Shown here one piece after another: positions 53,040 to 60,840 of a DNA stretch of 64,000 bases. The number at the start of each line of letters is the position of its first letter. Positions within the stretch are counted from its first letter, which is position 1. The notes under the pieces are model-generated. The model was not told the DNA's origin, made no database searches, and saw only the letters and a program-made list of their open reading frames with translations. The position numbers and the translations under genes are program-made. The stretch comes from Obesumbacterium proteus (GTDB taxonomy: Bacteria > Pseudomonadota > Gammaproteobacteria > Enterobacterales > Enterobacteriaceae): assembly GCF_001586165.1 (NCBI RefSeq), contig NZ_CP014608.1, positions 2,728,001-2,792,000 on the forward strand. The letters are read 5' to 3'.

Positions 53040-53369
53040 TTAACTCTGTTCGAGGTGTTCCGGTGCAAAGTGTGCCTACTTCATGGTCATTTTAATGTCG
53101 CTATGTCCGAGAATTCTTTGCAGTACCAGAATTTTTCCCCCATTCATCATGAAGTGCGCTGCAAAGGTATGGCGCAAAACGTGAGTCAGTTGGCCACGGG
53201 GGAGGGTGATGCTAGTTTGCTCAATTAATGCCATAAAACTGAAATACAGATCATCAAACAGCTTGTCTCGTTTTAGTGCGTCCACCTCGTTATAGAGAGA
53301 TTGGCTTATGGGAACGCTGCGGTTCTTTTTGCCTTGAGTTCTGGTGTAAGTGGTTTTGAATGGTGGCGG
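53040..53369 (-). pseudogene. P2-like phage integrase, C-terminal remnant with nonsense mutation
   Basis: On the minus strand the frame from about 53369 reads TYTRTQGKKNRSVPIS, then the catalytic-domain motif LTHVLRHTFAAHFMMNGG and ILGHSDIKMTMK. The next codon, which in P2-type integrases is the tyrosine nucleophile of YAHFAPEHL, is TAG (53076-53078); AHFAPEHLEQS continues after it, then TAA. The N-terminal two thirds are absent. The enzyme is dead. It marks the int end of the prophage. Confidence 0.88.
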
Positions 53370-53500
53370 CTAATCGGTGCAATGGGGATGACAAAGAACT
53401 GGCGATGGTCTGGATCGCAGAAATGACCATGCAACTGATTGTGAAGCTGGATGAATACGACGAACAAGAACACCGAAGAGTGTTAGGGCCGTGCCAGTGA
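53360..53500 (+). CDS. Small ORF in the prophage remnant
   Basis: A 46-codon frame whose middle reads KELAMVWIAEMTMQLIVKLD and whose end is strongly charged (DEYDEQEHRR). It looks like part of a phage early-region protein but is not recognised. The start overlaps the integrase remnant junction and has no good ribosome site, so it may be a fragment. Confidence 0.35.
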   Translation: MVAANRCNGDDKELAMVWIAEMTMQLIVKLDEYDEQEHRRVLGPCQ

Positions 53501-53534
53501 GTTGAATGTGCTATGTAATAAATCGATAGGGAGT

Positions 53535-53696
53535 ATGAGGCTAGAGGTGCTTTTTGATAAATGGACTAATGAACTACAAAAGAAAATTGGCCCACAGTTT
53601 CCTGATGTGCGTTTCCGTACAGCAAGCTGTAGCAGCACATTGCTGCAGGTGACAGATACAAAAGACGAAACAGAATACCAATCTATCCAGTCGTAA
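53535..53696 (+). pseudogene. DinI-like phage protein, probably truncated
   Basis: A 53-residue frame opening MRLEVLFDKWTNELQKKIGP and QFPDVRFRTAS, which resembles the first two strands and helix of DinI-family proteins common in P2-like prophages. The usual acidic C-terminus ending in a W-EDDSW-like motif is missing, so it looks truncated. DinI proteins modulate RecA filaments. Family assignment is moderate. Confidence 0.5.
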
Positions 53697-53854
53697 TCCA
53701 AGAAGTTTGATAGAACGGCCGGTGGATGCACTGGTTTGGTGATTCTAAGCAATGTTTTAAGTTTTACATATCATCTGGAACTTGATGATGCCCTTATATA
53801 AAATATGCTTGGTAGCGATGTACTACCGACAGATTAAAAATATATAGGGAAAGT

Positions 53855-54532
53855 ATGAAAACTAATAAGATTCTTTTATCGATATCTCTTGCTGGAATTT
53901 TGACTGGTTGCGTTCAAAATGTTTCTCGTCCTGTGGGAACTTTAGTGGAGGTTGTTAAACCAGCTGTCGGGCAGACTGCTACGGCATATATGGGAAATCC
54001 AATAATCAAGTCTGCAACGGGGATAAAAACTGATGTTTTGGAGCTAGGGGCCGCTAATGGGGCTATGTCATCTATTGCTGCAGGCACTTACTGTAATGTA
54101 GGTAATGGAGTATACCGTAACTATCAGAACCAACAGGCTGTGGCTTTAAAAAATATTTATGGTCAAGTTGGCGGTTATGTCGACTACGTGAGCTATAACT
54201 CTGCGAAAAACGAAATCTCACCACCAAATGGAACATCTTATACATCTGCTGAAATATCTATAAAACGGGTATCAGATGGGCTGTGTAGAGTAGATAATTC
54301 GCTCGTAAAAACAATCGAGTATAATGGTAACGCTAGCGGGGTGATGAAGTTTACTTACCGTGAGTTCGCTAACGATATGGCTCGTGCGGCTTTTACCACT
54401 GATTTTTCCGTAGATTCCAAAGTCAGCGATGTTGTTACTTACAAAGGTGCTAAGTTTAAGGTAAATAACGCGGATAACTCGTCTATTTCGTATACAGTGA
54501 TATCTGGTTTTGATGAGTCAACTAATTTCTAA
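53855..54532 (+). CDS. Predicted lipoprotein in the prophage cargo position
   Basis: A 225-residue protein with a lipoprotein signal: basic start MKTNKILLSISLAGILTGC, the lipobox LTGC placing the lipidated cysteine at residue 19. The mature part is rich in Gly, Ser and Tyr with no recognised domain (for example IYGQVGGYVDYVSYNSA). It has its own terminator at 54626. The gene is intact while the surrounding phage genes are broken, which suggests it is a selected cargo gene. Surface lipoproteins of prophages often block superinfection, but no such role can be shown here. Confidence 0.7.
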   Translation: MKTNKILLSISLAGILTGCVQNVSRPVGTLVEVVKPAVGQTATAYMGNPIIKSATGIKTDVLELGAANGAMSSIAAGTYCNVGNGVYRNYQNQQAVALKNIYGQVGGYVDYVSYNSAKNEISPPNGTSYTSAEISIKRVSDGLCRVDNSLVKTIEYNGNASGVMKFTYREFANDMARAAFTTDFSVDSKVSDVVTYKGAKFKVNNADNSSISYTVISGFDESTNF

Positions 54533-54625
54533 ACGAAGTCACAGCAGTACTCATAATGGGTTTTAATGTTGTGCATGGCTATGCCGCATGAAATCGCATG
54601 ATCGTTTTAGGATCCGCTTTACTGA

Positions 54626-54651
54626 GGCCCGCCAGAACTGGCGGGCTTTTG
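54626..54651 (+). terminator. Terminator after the lipoprotein gene
   Basis: GCCCGCCAG-AA-CTGGCGGGC followed by TTTTGC, a nine-base GC-rich stem. Confidence 0.9.
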
Positions 54652-54828
54652 CTTATATCATGCAACTGCATGAAAAATGATAGATCAAGCGGGTAGGCGT
54701 GGTGGGGCTATGATTGCGCGCAAATACATATAAGATAAATTTATGCTTTGTGATTCCTGCCCCACAATTTCTCAGTGCTTTTCTATACCTTGTTTAACCT
54801 GTGTTTATAAAAATAAGGTCATTGAGAA

Positions 54829-56220
54829 ATGAAGTTGAGAAGTGTTAACGTTACGAACTTTCGTTCTATAGTAAATGGTAAGATAAACCTTAAAGACTAC
54901 ACATCGTTAATTGGACCAAACAATAGTGGGAAGTCATCTTTTGTAAAATCAATAGAATTATTTTTAAACCAATCTATGCCTCTCATTGAGGAGTTTAGTG
55001 AAGCAGAGCCTGAAGTCATCGAAACTCATGGTATTGAGATTAAAAAAAGAATTTTTAATAATATAATTATCGAGGGCGTATTTAAGGATATTGAGGATTG
55101 GGAGAGAAGAAAATCTGGCGTATCAGGAATAATATTTAATAACGAAATAAAATTAAGGGAAACAATTAGCGCACAACATGATCCATCGACCAATAAAATT
55201 TCCATGTCAAAAATGTATGAGGCATACGTAAGACGAGAGGTATTTACAGGACTAGATGAAAGTAAACTAGCAGAGTGCTCTGAAGAAATTAAGGTTATTG
55301 TGAGACGTGAGGGGTTTAATGGAACTAATTTCAAAACCAAGGTAAACATTAATATAATTAAAGAAAAAATAAAAGAAGAACTACCTGACTTATTCGCATA
55401 TGGAGACTGGGAATGGAGTTCTGAAAACTTTGGTATAGATGCAGCTTTGAAGCAAGCAATACCGAATGCCTTAGTTATTCCAGCATTGACATCAATTGAT
55501 GATGCATTGAAAAGTACACAATCATCTATTTTTGGAAAGCTTTTAAGTAAATTAATAATGCCAAAAGTGAAAGCTTGCCAGCATTACCATGATGTTACAT
55601 CTTCATTTTCAAGTCTAGTTGAGCAACTCAAAAGTGATGAGTCAATTGAAGGTTTACGTGAGTTGCGTAATGATATAACGAATCGTATCTCTGAGATTAT
55701 CGATGCAAAACTTATCCTTGGTTTACAGGAGCCTGAATATGAAAAAATAATGGGGGGTATTGTTGAATTGCGTCTTGATGATGGTAAAGAAACACCTGTA
55801 TCTTTACAAGGTCATGGCTTACAGCGATCATTAATATTTACCTTGTTGGAGGTAATCGCGAAGCATGATGCTAAATCAGCAGAAGACGATGAAGAGTGTC
55901 GTTCTACAGTTTTGCTATATGAAGAACCAGAGTTGTTTATACATCCACACTTGATGCGTAAATTAAAATCAGTGTTGAGTAATGTCTCATCATCATCGCA
56001 ATGGCAAGTTATAATTACTACTCATTCTCCATTTTTAATTAATGTTGCAGATGATCCTTGCTCTTTAGTTGTACTAAAAAAAGAAAATGGAGTTCCTCCC
56101 GTTGTAGCTCAACTAGATGATGACCCATTTGTAGGTGAGGAAAAAACTCGATTGAGGGCTGCGTTAGATTATCACCCATCAGTTTGTGAAGCCTTTTTTT
56201 TGCAAAAAGAAGTGTTCTAG
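54829..56220 (+). CDS. OLD-family ATPase domain (frame 1 of a split OLD nuclease)
   Basis: A 463-residue product, the N-terminal ABC-type ATPase half of an overcoming-lysogenization-defect (OLD) protein. It starts MKLRSVNVTNFRSIVNGK with Walker A GPNNSGKSSFVKSI. The signature-like region VSLQGHGLQRSLIFTLLEV, Walker B TVLLYEEPELFIHPHL and the switch histidine in WQVIITTHSPFLINV follow. The frame ends at TAG 56218 just after a run of eight T (56194-56201). A -1 shift in that run would continue directly into the TOPRIM half. P2 Old kills lambda; related OLD proteins include GajA of Gabija. No UvrD-like gajB follows. The gene is AT-rich compared with the host genes. Confidence 0.85.
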   Translation: MKLRSVNVTNFRSIVNGKINLKDYTSLIGPNNSGKSSFVKSIELFLNQSMPLIEEFSEAEPEVIETHGIEIKKRIFNNIIIEGVFKDIEDWERRKSGVSGIIFNNEIKLRETISAQHDPSTNKISMSKMYEAYVRREVFTGLDESKLAECSEEIKVIVRREGFNGTNFKTKVNINIIKEKIKEELPDLFAYGDWEWSSENFGIDAALKQAIPNALVIPALTSIDDALKSTQSSIFGKLLSKLIMPKVKACQHYHDVTSSFSSLVEQLKSDESIEGLRELRNDITNRISEIIDAKLILGLQEPEYEKIMGGIVELRLDDGKETPVSLQGHGLQRSLIFTLLEVIAKHDAKSAEDDEECRSTVLLYEEPELFIHPHLMRKLKSVLSNVSSSSQWQVIITTHSPFLINVADDPCSLVVLKKENGVPPVVAQLDDDPFVGEEKTRLRAALDYHPSVCEAFFLQKEVF

Positions 56221-56708
56221 TTGAAGGAGCCACTGAAGTAGCAATGTTTTCGGAGGCGAAAAAGCTTGTAGATATTTTTAGTGTGGTTAACAGTTTACAT
56301 AAAGAAACCACAGTTGTTTCTTGTGGCGGGAAATGGACCATTACTGCGATCGCTAAGGTGATGAATGAGTTATCATTACCATATAAAGTTATTCATGACA
56401 GGGATTTGAAGAATTTAGATTCTAATAATCCTCAGCCTGAATCGGCTATACATCCATATAATGCAAATAAAGTAATTTCTAATGCGGTAGGTAATGCAGC
56501 TAATATCTTTGTAGTTGCCGATACGATGGAAGATATTTTATGGCCAGAAGGAAGGCCAAATCATTCTTCGGATAAGCCTTATAAGGCATGGGTTGAGCTT
56601 AAGAAGATTATAAAATCTATCGAAGGTGAAAATGATCCCGCTAATAAAGCAATCCTCTTAGCTAAGTACCAAAAACTGGGGGATATAGTAAGGTTCGCAT
56701 ATAATTAA
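56202..56708 (+). CDS. OLD-family TOPRIM nuclease domain (frame 2 of the split gene)
   Basis: Read from the T run in the -1 frame, the sequence AKRSVLVEGATEVAMFSEAKK is the canonical start of an OLD TOPRIM domain, whose glutamate is in VEGATE. An acidic cluster HDRDLKN and a later FVVADTMEDI supply the metal-binding aspartates. Read alone the first ATG is 56244, giving 154 residues that lack the VEG glutamate and so would be inactive. With the -1 shift the whole protein is about 626 residues, near the P2 Old length of 586. Confidence 0.82.
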   Translation, partial: AKRSVLVEGATEVAMFSEAKKLVDIFSVVNSLHKETTVVSCGGKWTITAIAKVMNELSLPYKVIHDRDLKNLDSNNPQPESAIHPYNANKVISNAVGNAANIFVVADTMEDILWPEGRPNHSSDKPYKAWVELKKIIKSIEGENDPANKAILLAKYQKLGDIVRFAYN

Positions 56709-56782
56709 ATTTTAGTTACATTAATAACGTAAATGTTGGCTCTGAGGAAATAATATGAACCAACATTTACAATTATTGTTAA

Positions 56783-57178
56783 TTAGCTAGTAATTGATAC
56801 CGATATGTCCCGATCATCAACATTCAACCGATAATCTTCAAACCTCACAACCTCTTCCCCCACCCACGAATTTAATTCCAGCATCTGCCGCTGCAGCGGT
56901 ATTAACTCATTGCGCACAAATACCTTACTGGCTTTGCCAACGTCGTAAAAGCCGCCCGTGTTGTTGGGGATAACCCCCATCATTTGCGGCGGAACGCGGT
57001 GCGCAGCCAGCATGTCGTCACGGTTGACGTTCTTGATGTTTAGGAATTCATCTTTTGCGGCCACTTCACTGAGTGGGATGATCTTAATGCTGTCTTTTTT
57101 CCCGCTGGGCGAATACATAAAAAAATTACGGAAATTGTCGGGTCCTTTCGACTGCTTTAGAACGTTATAACCAATGTA
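56783..57178 (-). pseudogene. P2-like phage portal protein (gpQ), C-terminal fragment
   Basis: About 132 codons with an intact end. Segments LKQSKGPDNFRNFFMYSPSG, IIPLSEVAAKDEFLNIKNV, MLAAHRVPPQMMGVIPNNTGG and FVRNELIPLQRQMLELN are characteristic of the P2 gpQ portal. The frame runs back to about 57178, where it meets the ogr fragment; the N-terminal part of gpQ is missing. An ATG at 57118 gives a 111-residue ORF but is not a real start. Confidence 0.88.
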
Positions 57179-57180
57179 CG

Positions 57181-57303
57181 AACATCAATTGCGGCCATAC
57201 GTTTATCACTCATGAAACGTTTGTCGGTTCGATTATGATTCCGGGCAAAGTGATTGAAGCGCAGGCACATGCAAAGGGGCAACAACCGAGCCTATCGTTC
57301 TAA
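57181..57303 (+). pseudogene. Ogr/Delta-like late activator, C-terminal fragment
   Basis: Forty codons in the plus frame from the gpQ junction: NINCGHTFITHETFVGSIMI, then PGKVIEAQAHAKGQQPSLSF and TAA. The NINC-HTF-THET pattern is the second half of the Ogr zinc-finger family that activates P2 late genes. The first half with the CxxC pair is deleted. In P2-type prophages ogr lies next to the attachment site opposite int, so this marks the other prophage end. Confidence 0.82.
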
Positions 57304-57326
57304 AGCGTTAAAATTATTTTTGAAGG

Positions 57327-57352
57327 GAACCGCCGCATTGGCGGTTTTTTTT
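57327..57352 (+). terminator. Terminator after the ogr fragment
   Basis: AACCGCC-GCATT-GGCGGTT followed by TTTTTT, 23 bases after the ogr stop, probably the phage's own terminator. Confidence 0.88.
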
Positions 57353-57457
57353 ATATCTGGGGAGTAGTGATTTTTCTCTGCTGCCACTTTGCTGCCATTA
57401 GTCTAAAAAGTCACTTTTAAGATATTGTTTTATATAGACTTAAATTTCAGGCAATAA

Positions 57458-57502
57458 AAAACCCGGTAGTCTTGAACCTAAGAAGGCGGGACTATCGGGC
57501 TC
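57458..57502 (-). terminator. Terminator of ybjL
   Basis: On the minus strand GCCCGATAGTC and GACTACCGGGTT form a long stem (one G-T pair) followed by TTTTTATT. It lies about 125 bases past the ybjL stop. Confidence 0.75.
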
Positions 57503-57626
57503 CTCAATATGGGGAACATCAAAGAAAAGCAGTGGCACTAATTAAGACTTTGTCGCGGATAGAAAGTTTCAGGCAAAGTGAAAAAAATCACAGTTTTTTT
57601 CTTTTTGCCTGAATTTTAAGGCTTTA

Positions 57627-59315
57627 TTATCCGCCGATGCCGGGCCATATGATGACGATCAGTGTCCCCGCGAGCGTGAGCAGTACGTTGGCTATCGCGT
57701 ATGTGCCTGCATAGCCCAGCGCTGGGATGTTACTGCGTGAGGCATCGCTGATGATTTCCATCGCTGGCGCACAGGTTCTGGCACCCATAATGGCACCAAA
57801 CAGCAGGGCGCGGTTCATACGCAGCACGTAGGCACCAAACAGGAAGCAGATAACAACGGGCAGCAAACTGACTACTAAGCCGGAGAGCAGCATTTGCCCA
57901 CCGATTTGTCCTAAACCGTGGTTCATGCCTGCGCCAGCGCTCAGGCCAACACCGGCCATAAACACCATCAAACCAAACTCTTTCACCATGTTCAGCGCCC
58001 CTTGCGGGATATAGCCGAAAGTAGGGTGGTTGGCACGTAGGAAACCCAGCATGATGCCAGAGAACAGCAATCCAGCGGCGTTACCGATGCCAAAGGAGAA
58101 ATTGCTGAATTTGAAGGTAATCAAACCAATCATCAAGCCAATAATAAAGAAGGCACAGAAGGCCAGAAGATCGGTCACCTGACTGTGGATGGAAATAAAC
58201 CCGATGCGTTCTGCCACGCTTTTGACGCGGCGCGCATCGCCGCTGACCTGTAGCACATCGCCTTTGTTGAGCACGATGTTGTCATCGATAGGCATTTCAA
58301 TCTGGCTGCGAATTACGCGGTTCAGGAAGCAGCCGTGGTCAGTCAGTTTGATTTGGCTGAGGCGTTTGCCCACTGCATTGTTGTTTTTGACCACGATTTC
58401 TTCGGTCACGATACGCATATCCAGCAAATCGCGGTCGAATACTTCTTTCCCATTACGGAAACTTGGGTCTAAACGGGCATGAGCATCAGGGTAGCCGACC
58501 AGCGAAATCTCATCACCGACCTGTAAAACCGCGTCGCCGTCTGGCGTGGCCAAGATGCCGTTGCGGCGGATACGTTCGATGTAACAGCCGGTTTGGCGAT
58601 AGATGCCCAACTCGCGCAGGTTTTTGCCGTCAGCCCAAGAAACCAGCTCAGGGCCAACGCGGTAGGCGCGAATCACCGGCAGGAAAACTTTGCGTTGTAC
58701 TTCATTATCTAAACCGCGTTCACGCGCAATCTGCTGCGCCGATGTTGGCAGATCCTGATGCTGGAGCTTTGGCAAATAGCGTGCGCCAAAAATCAGGCTG
58801 ACTAAACCGATGAGGTAGGTCAGCGCATAGCCGAGGCTGAGATTGTCTTGCAGGTGGGGAAGGTTAGGGTTGTTAGCCAGAGTTTGGCGCAGCGTATCGC
58901 CCGCACCAACCAGCACCGGCGTGGAGGTCATTGAACCCGCCAACATCCCGGCGGTTAAACCAATATCCCAATGGAAAAGTTTGCCAAAGCCCAGCGCCAT
59001 CACTAATGCACTGCCAACCATCACGAGGGCCAGCATGAGATAGTTTTTTCCATCGCGGAAAAAGATAGAGAAGAAATTGGGACCGGCTTCTACGCCCACA
59101 CAGAATATAAACAGCATAAAGCCGAGATTCAGGGCTTCCGTGTTGATGGCAAAATGTTGTTGTCCGAGAAGAAGAGAGACAACTAAAACGCCAATGGAGT
59201 TACCGAGTTGAACAGAACCCAGACGTAATTTACCGAGGCATAGCCCCAGCGCCAAGACAACGAACAACAGCAGGATGTAATTTCCTGTTAACAAATTTGC
59301 GACATCAATGTTCAC
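57627..59315 (-). CDS. ybjL: Putative transporter YbjL (AspT/YidE/YbjL family)
   Basis: A 562-residue membrane protein with two hydrophobic halves (AspT-YidE-YbjL duplication domains) around two cytosolic TrkA-C (RCK-C) domains. It matches E. coli YbjL nearly throughout, including NYILLLFVVLALGLCLGKLR and GFLRANHPTFGYIPQGALNM. GTG 59315 (reading NIDVANLL after the start) gives the E. coli length; an in-frame TTG at 59378 would add 21 unsupported residues. Family members exchange aspartate/alanine or export amino acids, but YbjL's substrate is not firmly set. Confidence 0.9.
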   Translation of the reverse strand: MNIDVANLLTGNYILLLFVVLALGLCLGKLRLGSVQLGNSIGVLVVSLLLGQQHFAINTEALNLGFMLFIFCVGVEAGPNFFSIFFRDGKNYLMLALVMVGSALVMALGFGKLFHWDIGLTAGMLAGSMTSTPVLVGAGDTLRQTLANNPNLPHLQDNLSLGYALTYLIGLVSLIFGARYLPKLQHQDLPTSAQQIARERGLDNEVQRKVFLPVIRAYRVGPELVSWADGKNLRELGIYRQTGCYIERIRRNGILATPDGDAVLQVGDEISLVGYPDAHARLDPSFRNGKEVFDRDLLDMRIVTEEIVVKNNNAVGKRLSQIKLTDHGCFLNRVIRSQIEMPIDDNIVLNKGDVLQVSGDARRVKSVAERIGFISIHSQVTDLLAFCAFFIIGLMIGLITFKFSNFSFGIGNAAGLLFSGIMLGFLRANHPTFGYIPQGALNMVKEFGLMVFMAGVGLSAGAGMNHGLGQIGGQMLLSGLVVSLLPVVICFLFGAYVLRMNRALLFGAIMGARTCAPAMEIISDASRSNIPALGYAGTYAIANVLLTLAGTLIVIIWPGIGG

Positions 59316-59646
59316 GGCGAATAACTTATCGTTAACTAGCTTGCGCTTGATATGATTGACTATTGGAGATACATTCAACCATACAAAATAATAAATTTCA
59401 TCTTTAACTCGGTTATCCCCAGTAATAGATGAAACCCCAATACGAACGGTGTATTGGCAGCTATTTTAGACGCGACTTGTGTGTTCGGCCAACAAAAAGC
59501 CGAAACACGTGGGAATGCGTCTTTTGCACGTTATCACGCTAGGGAATGCGTGGGCTCACAGGACTATTTGTTTCGCCAAGGGCGGTGAAAATGGGTGATT
59601 GCTGTGGGCGTATTGAATATCGCTTCTAAGGAAAGAGGGATTTTTG

Positions 59647-60039
59647 ATGACAATGTATCGGCGTTGGTTGGGCGCGATGGTTGCTTTTGTCTTGGTCTGC
59701 TTGCTCTTCATGGTGTTAAAGCCGTGGGTTCACGCAGACGGCCCCAATATTGTAATGAAAGGTGAAATCAGCCTGCTTTGGTTTGTTATTCCAGGATTTA
59801 TCGCGAGCTATGCTTCTGTGAGCGGCCGCATTTTTTATCCTTTTCTTGGCACCCTTTGTGCCGTGCTGGTTTCAACATTGATTCACTTGCTTTATGGAAC
59901 AGAGCTCCGTAACGGATTACAGATGTTTGCGTATGGAACCAGCGCGCTTTTCTGGTCAACGTCAGGCGCGTTTCTTTATTGGTTTGTTGCGCTCGCCTGG
60001 CAGAAGAAGCGCTCGATTCGCGTTGAGCGCTATCGCTAG
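59647..60039 (+). CDS. ybjM: Inner-membrane protein YbjM
   Basis: A 130-residue protein with about four hydrophobic segments (AMVAFVLVCLLFMVL, LLWFVIPGFIASYASV, FLGTLCAVLVSTLIHLLYG, ALFWSTSGAFLYWFVALAW). It sits between ybjL and grxA as E. coli YbjM does. A purine-rich site (AAGGAAAGAGGG) precedes ATG 59647. Function unknown. Confidence 0.85.
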   Translation: MTMYRRWLGAMVAFVLVCLLFMVLKPWVHADGPNIVMKGEISLLWFVIPGFIASYASVSGRIFYPFLGTLCAVLVSTLIHLLYGTELRNGLQMFAYGTSALFWSTSGAFLYWFVALAWQKKRSIRVERYR

Positions 60040-60068
60040 AAGTACATAACATTCTGTTCTGAGAGATA

Positions 60069-60101
60069 AAAAAAGGGCATCCAAGTTGGATGCCCTTTTT
60101 T
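60069..60101. terminator. Bidirectional terminator between ybjM and grxA
   Basis: GGGCATCC-AAGTT-GGATGCCC with AAAAAA before and TTTTTT after, serving both convergent genes. Confidence 0.94.
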
Positions 60102-60115
60102 CTAAGCAAAAACGA

Positions 60116-60379
60116 TTACTGGAACAGTGCCAGATTTTCTTTGGCATAGGCTTCAAAATCAGTGCAGCCGCCAATGTGTTTCTGATCGATGAAAATCTGT
60201 GGAACGGTTTCAACAGGTTTACCGACGGTTTTTTCCAGATCGGCCTTAGTGATACCTTCTGCGTGGATATCAATATAACGGAAGTTGAAATCATCGCGTT
60301 CTTCGGTCAGTTTTTCAGCCAACTCTTTAGCACGGACACAATACGGGCAGCCCGGACGCCCAAAAATTACTGCAAACAT
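60116..60379 (-). CDS. grxA: Glutaredoxin 1
   Basis: An 87-residue glutathione-dependent disulfide reductase. The redox pair is CPYC (Cys11, Cys14), with the glutathione-binding TVPQIFIDQ and GGCTDFEAY segments. It reduces ribonucleotide reductase and OxyR among others. Divergent from ybjC-nfsA as in E. coli; OxyR control is known there but its site was not identified here. Confidence 0.96.
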   Translation of the reverse strand: MFAVIFGRPGCPYCVRAKELAEKLTEERDDFNFRYIDIHAEGITKADLEKTVGKPVETVPQIFIDQKHIGGCTDFEAYAKENLALFQ

Positions 60380-60534
60380 GAGAACTCCTTGATGGATTTG
60401 AGCTTATTCACTAAATCTTGATAATGTTTAGCGCCGACTCACTTTAACTGTGTTTACTATGCCTGCTACGGCAGTTAAAAAAAAGTAGGATTTGCCTGTT
60501 ACTTTGATAAATTTTGCCTATTTAGGGAGTGCGC

Positions 60535-60840
60535 ATGAAGGCTTTAGGTGATTTACCTAAACCTGTTCTAATCTGTGAAGCGCTGGGAATGGTGCTGCTG
60601 GTGGTAGCCTATCTCAGTATTCACGATTATATTCATCTACCCGATCTGCTCGCGACACCGTTCGCAGCGGTCATCATGATTTTTGCCGGTGTTGCGTTGA
60701 TGATACCGGCTGCCGTGGCGCTGATTTGGAGTTTGACGCACAGCAAAACACCGCTGTTTAGCTTAACGTCAAAGCCAGATGCGTCGGCGGCAAAACCTGA
60801 AACAAAATCTGAGGAGCATAAAAATGACGCCAACCATTGA
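60535..60840 (+). CDS. ybjC: Inner-membrane protein YbjC
   Basis: A 101-residue protein with two hydrophobic segments (GMVLLVVAYLSIHDY, FAAVIMIFAGVALMIPAAVALIW) and a charged lysine/glutamate-rich tail. AGGGAG at 60524-60529 precedes ATG 60535. Its end overlaps nfsA by 17 bases, so the two are coupled, as in the SoxRS/MarA-controlled E. coli ybjC-nfsA operon. Function unknown. Confidence 0.87.
   Translation: MKALGDLPKPVLICEALGMVLLVVAYLSIHDYIHLPDLLATPFAAVIMIFAGVALMIPAAVALIWSLTHSKTPLFSLTSKPDASAAKPETKSEEHKNDANH

Noticed and set aside
53007..53228. 73-codon plus-strand ORF over the integrase remnant
   Set aside because: It is antisense to the recognisable integrase motifs and has no family resemblance.
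53483..53752. 89-codon minus-strand ORF in the prophage remnant
   Set aside because: It covers the DinI-like frame in antisense, has no ribosome site, and its product looks like random hydrophobic and serine-rich sequence.
54829..56708. Gabija (GajA-GajB) system
   Set aside because: The OLD protein resembles GajA in type, but no UvrD/PcrA-like helicase gene follows; the next feature is the portal fragment. A single-gene OLD system is the better reading.
52515..57480. Prophage attachment repeats (attL/attR)
   Set aside because: No direct repeat could be found by eye between the DNA left of the integrase remnant and right of the ogr fragment. The left end appears truncated within the integrase tail, so attL may be lost.
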